Shown here in pieces: positions 1 through 12,480 of a DNA stretch of 64,000 nt. The translations under genes and the position numbers were made by a program. Source of the stretch: Dasyornis broadbenti (lineage: Eukaryota > Chordata > Aves > Passeriformes > Dasyornithidae); the NCBI GenBank assembly GCA_013397935.1, contig VZRN01006632.1, positions 411,815 to 475,814 on the forward strand, read 5' to 3'. How positions within the stretch are numbered: position 1 is the first letter of the stretch; each line of letters starts with the position of its first letter. A model generated the notes under the pieces. That model searched no databases, was not told the DNA's origin, and was given only the letters and a program-made list of their open reading frames with translations.

Positions 1-66
1 TGGGCTTGCTGACATTTCAGCAATGTGGACACAATTCTTTTTAATACATACAAAATGGATTTTATG

Positions 67-93
67 AAAAAAAAAAAAAAAAAAAAAAAAAAA
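67..93 (+). repeat. Poly(A) tract
   Basis: A run of 27 A. No polyadenylation signal AATAAA is seen just upstream in the 66 bases visible, so a retrocopy tail is not supported. Confidence 0.8.
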
Positions 94-220
94 CCCTCAT
101 TTCTCTGATCCTGCTCTGAACCATCCCCAAACAAGCCAAGGGTTAATAAGAACAGACTTCAGTCACAGTTCACCCCTTGAGGAAGGGATGAAAGAGAATG
201 CAGAGTGTGTGACGTAAACT

Positions 221-525
221 GGAGAGGGACTGGGGCCAAGGCATGGAGGGACAGGGCACAGGGAATGGCTTCCCAGTGCCAGAGGGCAGGGATGGATGGG
301 ATCTTGGGAAGGAATTGCTGCCTGGGAGGGTGGGGAGGCCCTGGCATGGAATTGCCAGAGCAGCTGGGGCTGCCCCTGGATCCCTGGAAGTGTCCAAGGC
401 CAGGCTGGACAGGGCTGGGAGCAGCCTGGGATAGGGGAAGGTGTCCCTGCCATGGCAGGGGTGGAATGGGATGATTTTTCAGATTCCTTCCCACCCAAAC
501 CATTCCATAATTCCATGATTCTATA
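221..525 (+). mobile_element. CR1 LINE 3' fragment
   Basis: Starts within the ggagagggactggggccaag part and runs through the gcccctggatccctgg core to the ccattccat...gattctata terminus. It is 5'-truncated and belongs to the homogeneous group seen again at 18152, 23225, 30711, 50165 and 53715. Confidence 0.9.
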
Positions 526-2571
526 AATCAGTGGTGTCACTGTCTGAGAGGAAGAAACTTGGCTTTGCCATGAAAAAGGAGGGATAAACCTCTCCAGTGT
601 TTTTAAGTGCTCCCTGCACCTGCTATGAACTCACCCTGAGCAAGGGGAGAATGAGTTACCTCTGTTTGCATTGCTTTTCCTTCTTGCCTCAAAAGTCCAA
701 AAAGAAGAAAAGCTCATTCCATTATTTTTCAACAGACTCTCTCACTCCTTTCCTCCATCCTTTCATTCCAATGAAACCAGAATATTTCAGAGAGACCTTT
801 GGTTATCAGACTAACCCCTCTCCCATATTCTTCTTCAAATAAAACACTCTTTAAGGTCAGGAAAAGACTGAATATAATTCCTGGGATTTGGTTTTTGAAA
901 TGTACACCTGTGAGAAGAATTTAATCACCTAAGGACTAGAGTTTCAACAGCACAAAATTTAGGAATTTATACCTGGAATTTGGGGAAGACTCAAGTTCCT
1001 TATCTATTTCACTGAGTGATGTCTCCTCTTAAGCAACTGAAAATGCAGAAGACAACTGTACCTCAGAATTTTAATTATTTAATTGACAGAAATATGCAGA
1101 GAAACAAGAATTCCATGGAGAGCAGAGTGAGACTTTCAGTTCTTTTCTGTCCTCTGAGAACAGGGGAGACAAAACTGAGAGGCGACAAACTCAAAGTTGA
1201 GGTGAAAAGGTATTTTATCGAAGATTTCTTAATTAATCTGTAAATCTCACTGCCCCAAAATAGTGCTGGGGCTTGGAGACTTGCAGGAGTCAAAGCAAAG
1301 GTGTGGATGCTATTTTGTCAAATTAAAACAGGCACATTTTCAAAAGAGCTCTGAGAAGACAAAATATTGCCAAGGTATAAACCAGATCCTTACTCTCAGA
1401 GGCTGGGAATAAATCCCTCCCAAGACACGGAGAGGAGAAGAGCTGAACCACCTGGGAATCAAATGGCGCTGGCTGCCCTCAGAAACAGCACCAGGAATTA
1501 CACAGCCACTGCTCTGCTCTTCCAGGAACATCCTCAAGTGCCCATCAAAGATTTCTGCTCTGAACAGGAAGCTCATTCTTTTCCAGGGTGAGCATCTCCA
1601 GCATCATTAGGTGCGAAAATGGGAACATTATATCTGAGTCGCTCTCATCTGTAACCAAATTCCCGTTGATTTCAGTGGGAACTATCACTCTAATCCACAC
1701 AGGATTAGCAGACTTCAAAAAAGATTTAGAAGCACAAGCTTGAGTGTTTAAATCCCACTGATCTCAGCCGGAGCTGGGAGCAGATCCAAGGAGAAAGTGC
1801 TGAACCTCTCACTTGTGTGGCTTCTTGTCCAGCCCAGCCAATCTCATCCATCCTGGACTCTTCCCTGCAATTAGGCTGATAATTAAGAAATAACAACATA
1901 ATATAAATGGAGAGTTGCTGGCTAGCACGGTTAACATCAGGGATAAATTGAGCAGTAATCTGCAAAGGATGTTATTGCTATTACAAAAATAAAGATCTGT
2001 CTCCCCAGCCAATCAATCCAGCAGATATATACCAACAATCAAATTGTTAAAAATGACTTCTATAAATTACCCAGTCTTCCATCTAATGGAGCCAGAAACA
2101 TCTGCGAGACAATTTAGAGCTGATAGAAGCATACGTCGGGAGCGCTTTTTCATCCTGCTGCCTCTCCCTTCTCTTCAGAGCTGTTGTACTGTAGCAGGCA
2201 GCTTTGTTTAATGCACCCATGTGAACACAGCCTGGATTTCACACCACGGGTTAGCAGAGTCATTTTGGCAGAAATGCTCCGGAATATATGCATTTAATAT
2301 GGGTGGAATAATTCAATTTCCTCAGTATTATTTCAGCTCTGCACTTACAGTCTCCTTAATTCTTCATTAAACCCTCTGGGCTTGGGGGGGATGTTGCCAG
2401 GGTTTATGATCTGCCACAGTTCTTTCAAATGAACGTGCAAAGACACACAGAGGAGCAGTTCTGATCATGGGTTTTTTAGTCAGATATAGTGGTGATTTCA
2501 GCTAAATCAGAGCGATTTAGCACCTTGCTTTGGCCAGGGGGAGCCCTGGATGGCGCCCACGCAGAGGCTCC

Positions 2572-2681
2572 GAGCAACCTGATCTTGTGGAAGGTGTCCC
2601 TGCCTGTGGCAGGGCTTGGAACGAGATGATTTTTAAGGTCCCTTCCAACCCAAACCATGCTGTGATTCCATGGTTCTGTGG
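2572..2681 (+). mobile_element. CR1 3' end, short
   Basis: Only the last ~110 bp: gtggaaggtgtccctgcc, ttaaggtcccttccaaccc, and a tgtgattccatggttctgtg terminus. Confidence 0.82.
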
Positions 2682-3613
2682 TTGCTGCCACTTGGGTTAA
2701 TCCCAGAAAGGATAATGGGATTTGAAGGTGGAATCCTCTTCCATCTGCAGCTTCATCCTGGCCACGGCCCAGCCCGGCCCTCTCCAGCTGGAAGCCACCA
2801 AGGGGCACCTCAGTGCCTCAGCTCCTAGCAGGGTGCGAGTTTTTGGAAGGGACAGGGTGAAATGAGTGATTGAAGTGAGTGATGAGACCATGCTGGCTGC
2901 TGCTCTGAGTCCTTCCTGAAACAAATACAGAAAATCCTGGCTGGGAAGGGTAGAGACGTTGTTCTCAATGCGGGGCAGTTTCACGGTCAGGACTCACCTC
3001 TCAGGAAATCCTGTGAGCGGCCGGAGAAGAGCTGGTGGCCACTCAGGTGGGTTTTCCCAGTCTCTGGAAAGTTTGGACACCCCTGTCCGAGAATCCCTCA
3101 GTAACCTTCGCTTTGCACCAGGAACTCAATCCAAACCTGGCTTCCCGAGGCCCTGCTTCTCCACGGCTGGTTTTTACAGCAGACAGCAGAGGAGAGCTCA
3201 TTTTTCTGTCTGGACACAATGTGTGATAATCCAGGCTCTGTAAATTAAATTTGGGCTGCAATTTCAGTAGAGAGGGATTTGGCAAGACCCAGAGCTGCCA
3301 GCAAGCAGACGCTGCCACGAGCAGCTCAGTGCGGAGCGGACATGGAATGGGAATAAAGCTGGGAACAGTCGGGTCTAAAATCTCATCTGTGTGCAAATGT
3401 GGCTGTTCCTAATTTTTCAAATAGGATGTGCACAAGTGGGACCTGCTCCTTCTGAATCTTTGCAAACCTCGTGTTGGTTTAAATTAATTTCACACAAACC
3501 TCACTTTCAAATCTTAAAATTAGCTCCAGCTTCCCTGACTCTCTCCCATCTGCTCTATGGACACTTTCTTCTCCCTTTCATATTTTAATTCCCCTTTCAA
3601 AAACACTCTTACC

Positions 3614-3653
3614 AAAAAAAAAAAAAAAAAAAAAAAACAAAAAAAACAAAAAA
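3614..3653 (+). repeat. A-rich simple repeat
   Basis: A24 followed by an imperfect AAAAAAC run, in a pyrimidine-rich surrounding strand. Confidence 0.8.
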
Positions 3654-4671
3654 CCCTTTTCTGGATTCTTCTGTGATTCCAGTTATTGTCCCATCTCTTT
3701 TCACCCTTTTTATCTATGTATCTCTCTTGTATTCACTTTTTTTCCCCCTCTCCATTCACCTTCTCCACCCAGCATCATCTGTCTCCATGGAAACCACTCT
3801 GGATTGATTCCTACCTGAGCAAGTGGCCAAACCTCGCTTTATTTCCATCCCCCATTATGATCTTTCCCTTTCAGTTCTTGCTTCCTCTTGACTTCCATGA
3901 CTTGGTGGCACCCTCACCTCTTGGGTACTCTCGGAGTACTTCCCTCTCTGCAGCCATCCCCTTCCTCCTCCCACTTTTCCCTGTATTTTGGAATCCCCTG
4001 GAGTTTTTTAGGGATTTAGGGATAGTTTCAGTCCAAGGCAGGTTTGAAACTCTCCTGTGCATCAATGGCTTGCAGGGATCTGCCTTCTGTCCTCCAGTCC
4101 ATCTCTTCTGATTTGCATCTTCCGCCACCTTTCTGAGCTCTCGATTTGCATGTTCCTTCACCAGGGGAGCACAGATTGGGTGATTTATTAATCTGCTTTG
4201 CCTGACCTCATTTCACAGTCAGGATCCTGTTTATTCCATCATTCATTTCCACCCTCCACTCATCTGCAGTTGTTTATAATTTTATCTGAATTTCCACTGG
4301 GGCACTCCAGGAACTGCAGGATTCAACTCCAGCTTCCCAAAGGAGTCACTTCCCTCTAAACTCCCTCTATTACCTCTGTTAACTAAACACACTTAATAAC
4401 ACCATTCTTCTTCTTGCCTTCTGGCTGATGAAACGGAAGATCATGTTTGACTTCTCTTTTCTCCCCTATCCTCCTGAATACTGCAAAAATCCACCCCTCC
4501 CTTATTTGTCCTGACAGCTAAATTACGTCCCCACCTTCCCTAAATCAATATGCCACCGTCTATCTCTGCTTCATCAATCCCTAAAATGTTGTGCCCGTGG
4601 CACTGATGACAAGGCACAGCTATTCCTGGAGCAAAGCACCTTGAGATACACAACTGATGCTGAGCAGCTCC

Positions 4672-4850
4672 TGAGGCCCTGGGATGGAATTCCCAGAGCA
4701 GCTGTGGCTGCCCCTGGATCCCTGGCAGTGTCCAAGGCCAGGCTGGACAGGGCTTGGAGCAGCCTGGGACAGTGGGAGGTGTCCCTGCCATGGCAGAGGT
4801 GGCACTGGATGAGCTTTAAGATCCCTTCCAACCCAAACCATTCCATGGTT
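4672..4850 (+). mobile_element. CR1 3' fragment
   Basis: Begins tgaggccctgggatggaatt, contains the gcccctggatccctgg core and ends at ccaaaccattccatggtttt. About 180 bp, 5'-truncated. Confidence 0.88.
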
Positions 4851-5654
4851 TTGAGGAATCATAAACATCCCAATCTGTTTCCCATTTTTCCCAGACTCTC
4901 TAGACATGCTGAGAAGCTTCGCTTGCTTTTCGTGCCTCCTGAGGAGCTCAGAGTTCATAGAGCAGGTTAATAAATGCTTGGTTTCCTTCTTAATTGCTTG
5001 ATATCCTGATCCAGGGAAAATCCATCCTGTAGCGGACTGATTTCATGGCAAGGTCCATCTCTTTTGTGCCAAGCTCTCTGTAACTTCTTTTCTGACTCGC
5101 AGAGTGACAAACAGCAGCAATAATTCCAAATGTCACCTGGCAGAGAGCCCTTGCTCCTACACACACTCAGGCCCACCCCAGCCACTTAACCCCGAGTGTA
5201 GGAGGTGTTCCACACCTCATGCCACCTGCTCCGTGTCGTTCCCAGCACGCAATTTACCGCTTCCATGAGCGGCCAATTTCCGCAATGACGATGCAACCAC
5301 GGCAGTTGGGGACCGTTTTAACCTGAAATTCCAGCTTTTCCCACACACCTGCCCATCCGAGCCTTCTTCCTCAGAGCAGCTGGGGTGGATCCGATGGGAT
5401 CCTGGGGCCAGCACAGCAGGGCTGCCCTCCATGGCCGTGCTTGAGATGCCCAGCAGAGCAGCAGGGGCGCCCTGCTTGAACATCACGTGGCATTTCAGCG
5501 GCAGCCAGGCAGTTCAGACACCCAGAATAACGCTGCCATTACAATATCCAGTGGGATAGTGAATGGATGGCATCGGGTGAGGGAGGAAGAACAGCATTCC
5601 TGCTTCTTGCGTTGCTACTGAGCCAGGGTAACACTGGTATTGCATTACCCTGTG

Positions 5655-6038
5655 GGTGTCCAGCCTGGAGAAGGGAAGGCTCTGGGGACGGCTTAGAGCA
5701 CCTTCCAGGGCCTAAAGGGGGTTTATAAAAACAGGAAAGGGTGACTTTTTATGCTGGCAGAGAGTGCCAGGACAAAGGGAATGGTTTTAAACTGACAGAG
5801 AGCAGGGTTAGATTGGATATCAGGAATAAATTCTGTACTCAGAGCGTGGTCAAGCACTAGAACAGGCAGGCCCAGAGAAGCTGTGGGTGCCCCTGGATCC
5901 CTGGCACTGTCCAAGGCCAGGTTGGATGAGGCTTGGAGCAGCCTGGGACAGTGGGAGGTGTCCCTGCCATGGCAGGGGTGGAACAAGACGATCTTTAAGG
6001 TCCCTTCCCATTCACTTTTTTTTTGTGATTCTCTGGTT
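5655..6038 (+). mobile_element. CR1 fragment, diverged
   Basis: Begins ggtgtccagcctggagaagg, passes through a diverged middle (gattggatatcaggaataaa) and the gcccctggatccctgg core, and ends at tgtgattctctgg. It is older than the homogeneous copies, judging by the number of differences. Confidence 0.85.
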
Positions 6039-8411
6039 TACATTGGCTGATTTGTCCCTACAGACAATGCAGAGAGAGTGGCTGCTCCAAGGGCATTGCT
6101 GAGCAGAAAGTTAAGAAACAAAGAAACTTCTCCTCCTTCCCAGGAGAAAGCAAAGATTAACTTCCCAGCTTGTGGGGATGTGGCCACCTCGCAAGGAATT
6201 GTTGTTGATCCCACAAGCACTGGGAGCGTGGTGTGGTCGAACCGGAGATGTGTCTGTGTGCAAAACTGAGCACTCCAGGGTGGGATGAAGCTCCTTCTGC
6301 CATAACCTGTCACATCAGACACCTCTGGAACCCACGCTGGTGTGATCCAGCCCAGCAGCCTGGGATATCCTCACGTTACACGCTGGGAACACGTGCAATC
6401 TGTCAGGGCACTTAGTCAGGGCAGTGATAGAAATAAAACAAAACTCAGCTCTTCTCTTAGCATCTATTTCATTTTTCCATTTGCAGTGGCAGTTGGGGAG
6501 TAAGTGATTCGGTGAGAACATCCCCAGAATGGATTTAGCACTGCTGCTAAGTCGTGCTACCACCATTTCAAAACCCAGAACAAGAACACCAAGTGAAATC
6601 ACCTTTGGGAGGAAAAGACAAATGAAGCATTTCCCAGACAGAAGAACACATCACATCGAGAACCTGAGGCCTGCATCAAATGCACCACGACAATTCCCAC
6701 TCAGAAAACATCCCAGTGGTTCTGTTACTCCAATTTACGCCATGAATCGGGGATTTGCTTCCAGATGAAACGGATCTCGATTGCCAGGTCTCCGTTTTAA
6801 AGCAGCCACAGAAAAAAAAAAGGGGAAAATTGGGTCATTCCCTAAAAAAAAAAAAGTCAGGCAGGCCTGACCTCTTCTTTCATTTAAAGACCTGAATTTT
6901 ACAAGGGCATAGACAGGAACATAAGAAAAAATGTCCCAGCTCGCCCGAAAGGTGTCTCTTGTTCAGTGTCCTGCTCCTAAGAGCAAACACCGAAACAGAT
7001 TTGCTTGGTGTGCTCTCCCAGCCTCCAGAAATGAGTAGATAATTAATTCTGTAAGTCTTAATGGCCATCTCAGTGTTTAATAACCTTTGTGGGGTTTATC
7101 CACTCACCTTTTCACAGCTGCTGGGCATCTCAGCACCCAGCTCTTGCAGCAGTGAGTGTGAGGCCTTTCCTGCTCTGCTCTGAACCAGTCACCTCCTCAT
7201 CCCTGATATTCCCATATTTCTTGGCTTTAAAAGTCAGTGAACAACTGTTCCCAATTAATTTTCTCCACGACCTTCATCTTTTTACAGCTCTCTAACATAA
7301 TTCTCCCTTTCCCCTTATTTTTTTTCCCATTTCCCTACACTGAGAGCCTGTGGAGTCTCTATGACCGTTCCTGCTGTGGGAGCCTTCCCATTGCTTCCCA
7401 ACCTTCCCATCACCTTTTCCAGCTCCACTTTATCCTTCCCAAGACCAGGAATTCAGTGTTGAACACAAAACCCCAGGAAATATTGGCAGAATCGGAGCTG
7501 CGTTGAGCTGCTGTGGCTGTCCAAGGATATGAAGGAGAGGGAAATTTGGAAGACACAGACAAGGCCTGAGGGCCCCAGCTTGTCTAAAGATCACGAAAAA
7601 TCATAAAGAAGCAGCTCAGAATTCCAAAATTTGTTTCCCAGGGAGGAAGCAGCTGTCCTGATTAAGAACACTGCCTTGCTTGGCCCCATTTGGTGTAAAT
7701 TAGGAATTCTCTGGTGATACTGCTGAAGGCAGCAAAACCTTCAGCACCTGATCTTTCATTTGCAAAATGTTCAGGGATTAGCAGAGGTTAAACAGACTCC
7801 ATAAATGTCCCATGTCGACAGCACCACGTTCAGCAATGATAAACTCAAAGCAGGAGAAAGTTCCCCTAAAATATCAACCTTCCACCCAGCGGGGCTCATT
7901 TTGGGGTTTAAAAGATGCTGCTCATTACCGGCCCATAAATAATGGTAATGAAAAGGTCAAGCAACCTGTTAGGGAAACCTCATTGCTCGGTGAATGAGTG
8001 TGGAAAACCACACTGGTATGAAAATCCCATGCATGAAAAACCCTGAAAAACCCTGGTTCTTTTGTGTCCAGCCTGTCCTAATTCCCTGAACCAAACTCTG
8101 TCGTGCTTGCTCAAATCTGAAACGATCCTGAAGTTGCAGTGACTGCACCAGGTCTCAGAGCTGGGTCAGGCTAAACTTTTCACCCATTTTTCTGGGTGAG
8201 CTTAGCAATGTCTTCAAGAAGAAAGTTTTGTTATTTAAAATATCTTCTCTTATGGGAAATTTTTCAAAAACAGCCAAGAAAGGAAAGAGGAATGCAGTAA
8301 GGGAGATGCAGCGCATGCCACACTTCTGTTTCACACCCCTTTGAGATTCCAGCTGTGTGTCACGGAACAAATGAAATCTCCTAATCTCTTCTGACCATCA
8401 GACCACTTTGA

Positions 8412-8836
8412 TTAGGGCAACGGAGCTGGGGAAGGGGCTGGAGCCCCAGGAGCGGCTGAGGGAGCTGGGAAAGGGCTCAGGCTGGAGCAAAGGGGGATCA
8501 GGGGGAACCTTGTGGCTCTGCACAGCTCCTGACAGGAGGGGGCAGCCAGGGGGGTCAGGCTCTGCTCCCAGGGAACAGGGACAGGAGGAGAGGGAACGGC
8601 CTCGGGCTGGGCCAGGGGAGGCTCAGGGTGGATACTGGGAAAATTTCTTCCCTGAAAGGGTTGCCAAGCCCTGGCTCAGCCTGTCCAGAGCAGTGGTGGA
8701 GTCCCCATCCATGAATGTGTTCAAAAAATGTGATGGCACTTGAGGACATGATTGAATGGTGACCATGGCGCTGGGTTGACAGGTGCACTCACTGGTCCTA
8801 CAGCTCTTTCCCAACCTTAGTTCCATCATTCTATGA
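8412..8836 (+). mobile_element. CR1 fragment, second subtype
   Basis: Contains ccccaggagcggctgaggga, the ccttgtggctctgcacagct segment and gacaggagggggcagcc. It ends with a gtccccatcc-type 3' part and cattctatga. The same subtype occurs at 24526 (+), 26853 (-) and 54831 (-). Confidence 0.87.
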
Positions 8837-9717
8837 ATAAAAATTCATTACTCCATACAGATGACCCAATATATTTTTCCCAACACTGCCAGAAGTCAGC
8901 ATCTCTTTCTGTTTTTTCCCCTCTCCTTTTTTCCCTGTTGTTTCCAAACACTGAACATCTCTGGGAAAACAAAAAGCAACTCAGAATTTACAGCGGCTTT
9001 TTTATTTCCCCCGTTAGATCGCAATAAAGATTAGGTAGGTCAGTGCTGCGCTGTTCAAAAGTTTATTTACTTCCCACTGTGATTTCTCCTTGAAAGAGTA
9101 AGGGCAGAGTAACCTCTGGATCTTCAAAAGCTCTGTCACTGCTGTGATTACTCCAAGAGAAATTTGTGTATTGTTGGGCTGGCAGCGAGCGTTCGATGCC
9201 GCCAGAGATTCCCGTTAATAGCTCAGGTGAGCCGAGAAGAGCCGCGGTTCCTTGGATGTTTCTATCCTGCATCTCATTAATTAATCTACTCCAGCCAGCC
9301 CTTCCTGATCCATTGTATATTCCCTGCTTATGCAGCCTTATCGACCTGACCCTGGGGAAAATCAATTCTTGTAATCTATCTTATTACATTTAAATATATG
9401 TACAGAACCTGATCTGGCACAGCAGCAGCAGGGCCTGGGAGAGGCAGGGAAAAAAAGTCTGGGAAGGGGGAGGAAAGGCCCTGCAGATCTGCCCCAGTTT
9501 TGGGTTTTTCCCAAGTTCAGACCATGATAAACGAAGAACAAGGATTTAGGCAAAAGGGTCACATTTATCTCAGGTGAGGGCAAGCACAAGAGGGCCATGA
9601 ATTCCCAGAAATCCCAGAAATCCATGGCACATCTGACCATCCTGCTGCCTCCCCTGAGGATCCTTGAGTCCTACAAGAGTCAGGCACCGATCACTTCCCG
9701 CTGGTGAGCAGTGGCAG

Positions 9718-9799
9718 GATCCATGGGAATGGCTGGAGCTGGGCCAGGGGAGGGTTAGAGTGGATATCAGGGAAAGGTTCTTCCCTCAGAGGGTGCTGG
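9718..9799 (+). mobile_element. CR1 fragment, internal piece
   Basis: ggagctgggccaggggaggg, then gatatcagggaaaggttctt and cctcagagggtgctgg. It lies directly upstream of the unclassified repeat at 9798. Confidence 0.7.
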
Positions 9800-9916
9800 A
9801 TTTCCGTGCTATTTTAGTCAAAACACAACGTTTTTAAAAGCAAAATTATTTTTCTTCATCAGTCCAATAAAAAGTGCATCATTGTCCTTCTTCAGTTGTT
9901 ATTAAATCTGGTTTCA
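9798..9916 (-). repeat. Unclassified ~120-bp repeat, copy 1
   Basis: The reverse complement matches 12106-12231 over almost its whole length. Shared blocks on this strand include cttcatcagtccaataaaa and aaaagcaaaattat. It does not match the CR1 copies in the window and lies between two CR1 pieces. Its family is not recognised. Confidence 0.75.
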
Positions 9917-9960
9917 TATTTAAGTAGAATTTGATAGATAAGGTGGATTTCCACAAAGAT

Positions 9961-10132
9961 TGTTGTCCAGAGCAGCTGTGGCTGCCCCTGGATCCCTGGC
10001 AGTGTCCAAGGCCAGGCTGGACAGGGCTGGGAGCAGCCTGGGACAGGGAGGGTGTCCCTGTCCATGGCAGGGGTGGCACTGGATGATTCTTAAGGTCCCT
10101 TCCAACCCGAATCATTCCAGGATTCTGTGATT
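9961..10132 (+). mobile_element. CR1 3' fragment
   Basis: Begins tgttgtccagagcagctgtg, contains the core, and ends at cattccaggattctgtgatt. Confidence 0.87.
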
Positions 10133-10142
10133 AGGCTGCCCA

Positions 10143-10180
10143 AAAATAAATAAACAAACAAACAAATAAATAAATAAATG
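10143..10180 (+). repeat. AAAT/AAAC microsatellite
   Basis: Tetranucleotide run aaataaataaacaaacaaac and further aaat units, immediately after the CR1 3' end. Confidence 0.85.
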
Positions 10181-10286
10181 GCCAAAAAGATCTGGGGATG
10201 TAAAGGACTCACTTTGGTCTCTAGGAAAACCAGGTGGGATTCTCCTTGCAACGTACCCTTGGGGATCAAGGAGGAGAATAAACTAA

Positions 10287-10615
10287 TCAGGAAGGGTTAG
10301 CATGGATTTGCCAAGCACAGATCATTCCTGACCAGTTCAACCAGGCTCTGGATGGTGATGTTTTGTGGGAGGACTGGGAACACTGGACACTGAAGCAGGA
10401 GAGGTTCAGACTGGAAATCAGGAAAAAATTTGATACGAGAGCAGTCAGGCACTGGAAAAGTTTCCCAGCGAGGCTGTGCAGTCTCCAAGGTGTGGATGGA
10501 TGAACCCTTGGGGAACCTGGTTTCATCTCAAGGGTGATCCTGCCTGGAGCAGGAGGTTGGCCCGGATATCCTGAGGTCCTTTCCAGCTGAACTTCCCTGT
10601 GAATCCGCAGCTCTA
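10287..10615 (+). mobile_element. CR1-like fragment, diverged
   Basis: gttagcatggatttgccaag followed by a region resembling the CR1 3' part (actggaaatcaggaaaaaat, then tggcccggatatcctgaggt). It is clearly diverged, and the exact ends are uncertain. Confidence 0.65.
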
Positions 10616-11987
10616 CAGGATTGTGGGACTCTCCAGGACACAGCTGCTGCCACGAGGAGGTCAAAGCTCCATTTCTCCTCGCCGGACCCACCAATTGTGA
10701 GCGTTGCTCTGCCCTGACTTGAGGGATGGAGATGGGGAGTCCCAGAATGGCAACCAAAATTCACTGCTGGGGGAGCAGAGGTGATGCTGAACTGCGAAGA
10801 AACTTTGGTCACTGATCTCCAGGACCAAAGGATGACGTGTGGATAACTGAAAATAGGAATTACATCATGTCCAAAATGGAGATAATTGATTCTATTTTCT
10901 TTGTTTTGGGTTTTAGTGAAAGGAGAAGCAGAACAGACCCATCCAGGAACCAGGAGTTGATGTGCAGACACCACAAAAACTCTCCAAAGACAGTGTGGGT
11001 ACATTGAGGCTGATTTGTAGAGCAGATGGAGCTGTTGATATGAGATGATTTTTTGCTGAAAAGAAGTGAATGCCTTCAAAAGCAGCCAATAAAAGCCCTT
11101 AGGATTATCCGTCTGCAGAAAAGCAGCACAGAGTAGTCATGTCTGGTGTTGTCCCATTTTTCCTATGTGTTCATTTGAGATGGAAAAGGGGTGAGCTTAC
11201 CACATCGAGCTGAATCCAGAAAAGCCTTCCTGTGACCCAGAACCATCCTGGAATGGGCAGAAATGGCTGCAGGTGCCTGGGATTAGGGTAATGTACACCA
11301 AAAATCATGTCAAAACGCCATTTTCTAATGGGAATCTGCACAGGTTCCTTTCAGCCTTCTCCTTTTTGCCCCTCTCCTTTGTTTTTCCTTCCTAAGCCAG
11401 CTTGAGAGAGAAGGGACAGGAGGATGTAAAACCTTGCTCTGGCTGCCTTCCCTCTGACAACAGAGGCAATGACAAACCCGAGATGCTGCCAGCCCTCCTT
11501 CAAGGGCTGGATTGATGTCCCTGCCTCGTGCTCAGACCCAGCTGGGAGAAGGGGAATTAGGCCTTGTCTTTCAATTACTGCTGTTTTGCTCAGGGCCTCA
11601 CATTGAAGCCTCCCAGCGGAGAAGTCCCTCTTACCGCTTATAATCTCTGGATTGTATTTGAAAATAAAGCTTTTAATTAAAACTGGCATTTCTCAGCTTC
11701 CCACTGGCAGCCAACATCTGCCTGCGAAGAAATATCTTTTGTGACACCAGCGGTGCAGAAGCCCAGAGTTAAAGAGAGTAAATAATTCCCACTCTCCTGC
11801 CAGCAGACGAGACGTGCACAGCGAGCTCCTCCGCACTTCGGGCCATGAAAGGCCCCTCGGCATTTCCCAGCAGCCAGGGGGTTCATCCAGTGACCTGGCT
11901 GGATTCCAGCTCGAGTGATCTCCATCTCAAATCCCCCACCCCGCAGTTCCAGAGTGAGATAATCCCCTGTCCGCGTTCCGTCATTAT

Positions 11988-12112
11988 AGAACTGGAGAAT
12001 CATGGAATATCCAGAGTTGGAAGGGCCCACAGGGATCGTCCAGTGCAGCTGCAGGCCCTGCACAGAAACCCAAAATCCCACCCGGTGCATCCCTGGGAGC
12101 GTTGTCCAATCG
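11988..12112 (-). mobile_element. CR1 fragment, minus strand
   Basis: On the plus strand it begins with the inverted 3' end (agaatcatggaatatccaga, gttggaagggcccacaggga) and continues to gggagcgttgtcca. Confidence 0.8.
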
Positions 12113-12231
12113 CCAGATTTAAACCAGATTTAGTAATAACAAAAGGATAATGATGCACTTTTATTGGACTGATGAAGAAACATAATTTTGCTTTTAAGGC
12201 ATTGCTTTTTGACTAAAACAGCAGGGAAATC
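12106..12231 (+). repeat. Unclassified ~120-bp repeat, copy 2 (inverted relative to copy 1)
   Basis: Matches 9798-9916 as its reverse complement with scattered mismatches and small indels; tttattggactgatgaagaa is a shared block. It lies between two minus-strand CR1 fragments. Confidence 0.75.
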
Positions 12232-12263
12232 CAGAGTTAAAAGCATGAACTGTAAGGGCTTTT

Positions 12264-12480
12264 CACGGAATCATGGAATACCCTGAGTTAGAAGGGATCG
12301 ACAAGGATCCAGCTCCTGGCCTTGCCCAGGGCACCTCAAAACCCCACCCTGTGCATCCCTGGGAGCATTGTCCAAATTCTCCTGGAACTCTGGCAGCCTT
12401 GGGGCCGTGCCCATTCCCTGGGGAGTCTGGTCAGTGCCCAGCACCCGCTGGAGGAAGAACCTTTCCCTAAATTCCAAGCT
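12264..12480 (-). mobile_element. CR1 fragment, minus strand
   Basis: Inverted 3' end cacggaatcatggaatacc, then tgtgcatccctgggagcatt and ctggaggaagaacctttccc. Same subtype as the copy at 11988. Confidence 0.8.

Noticed and set aside
1..93. Processed-pseudogene or retrocopy tail ending in A27
   Set aside because: No polyadenylation signal is seen in the 66 bases before the tract and no coding resemblance; the region is cut by the window edge.
10528..11079. Minus-strand open frame of 183 codons
   Set aside because: Partly overlaps a diverged CR1-like fragment and shows no domain.
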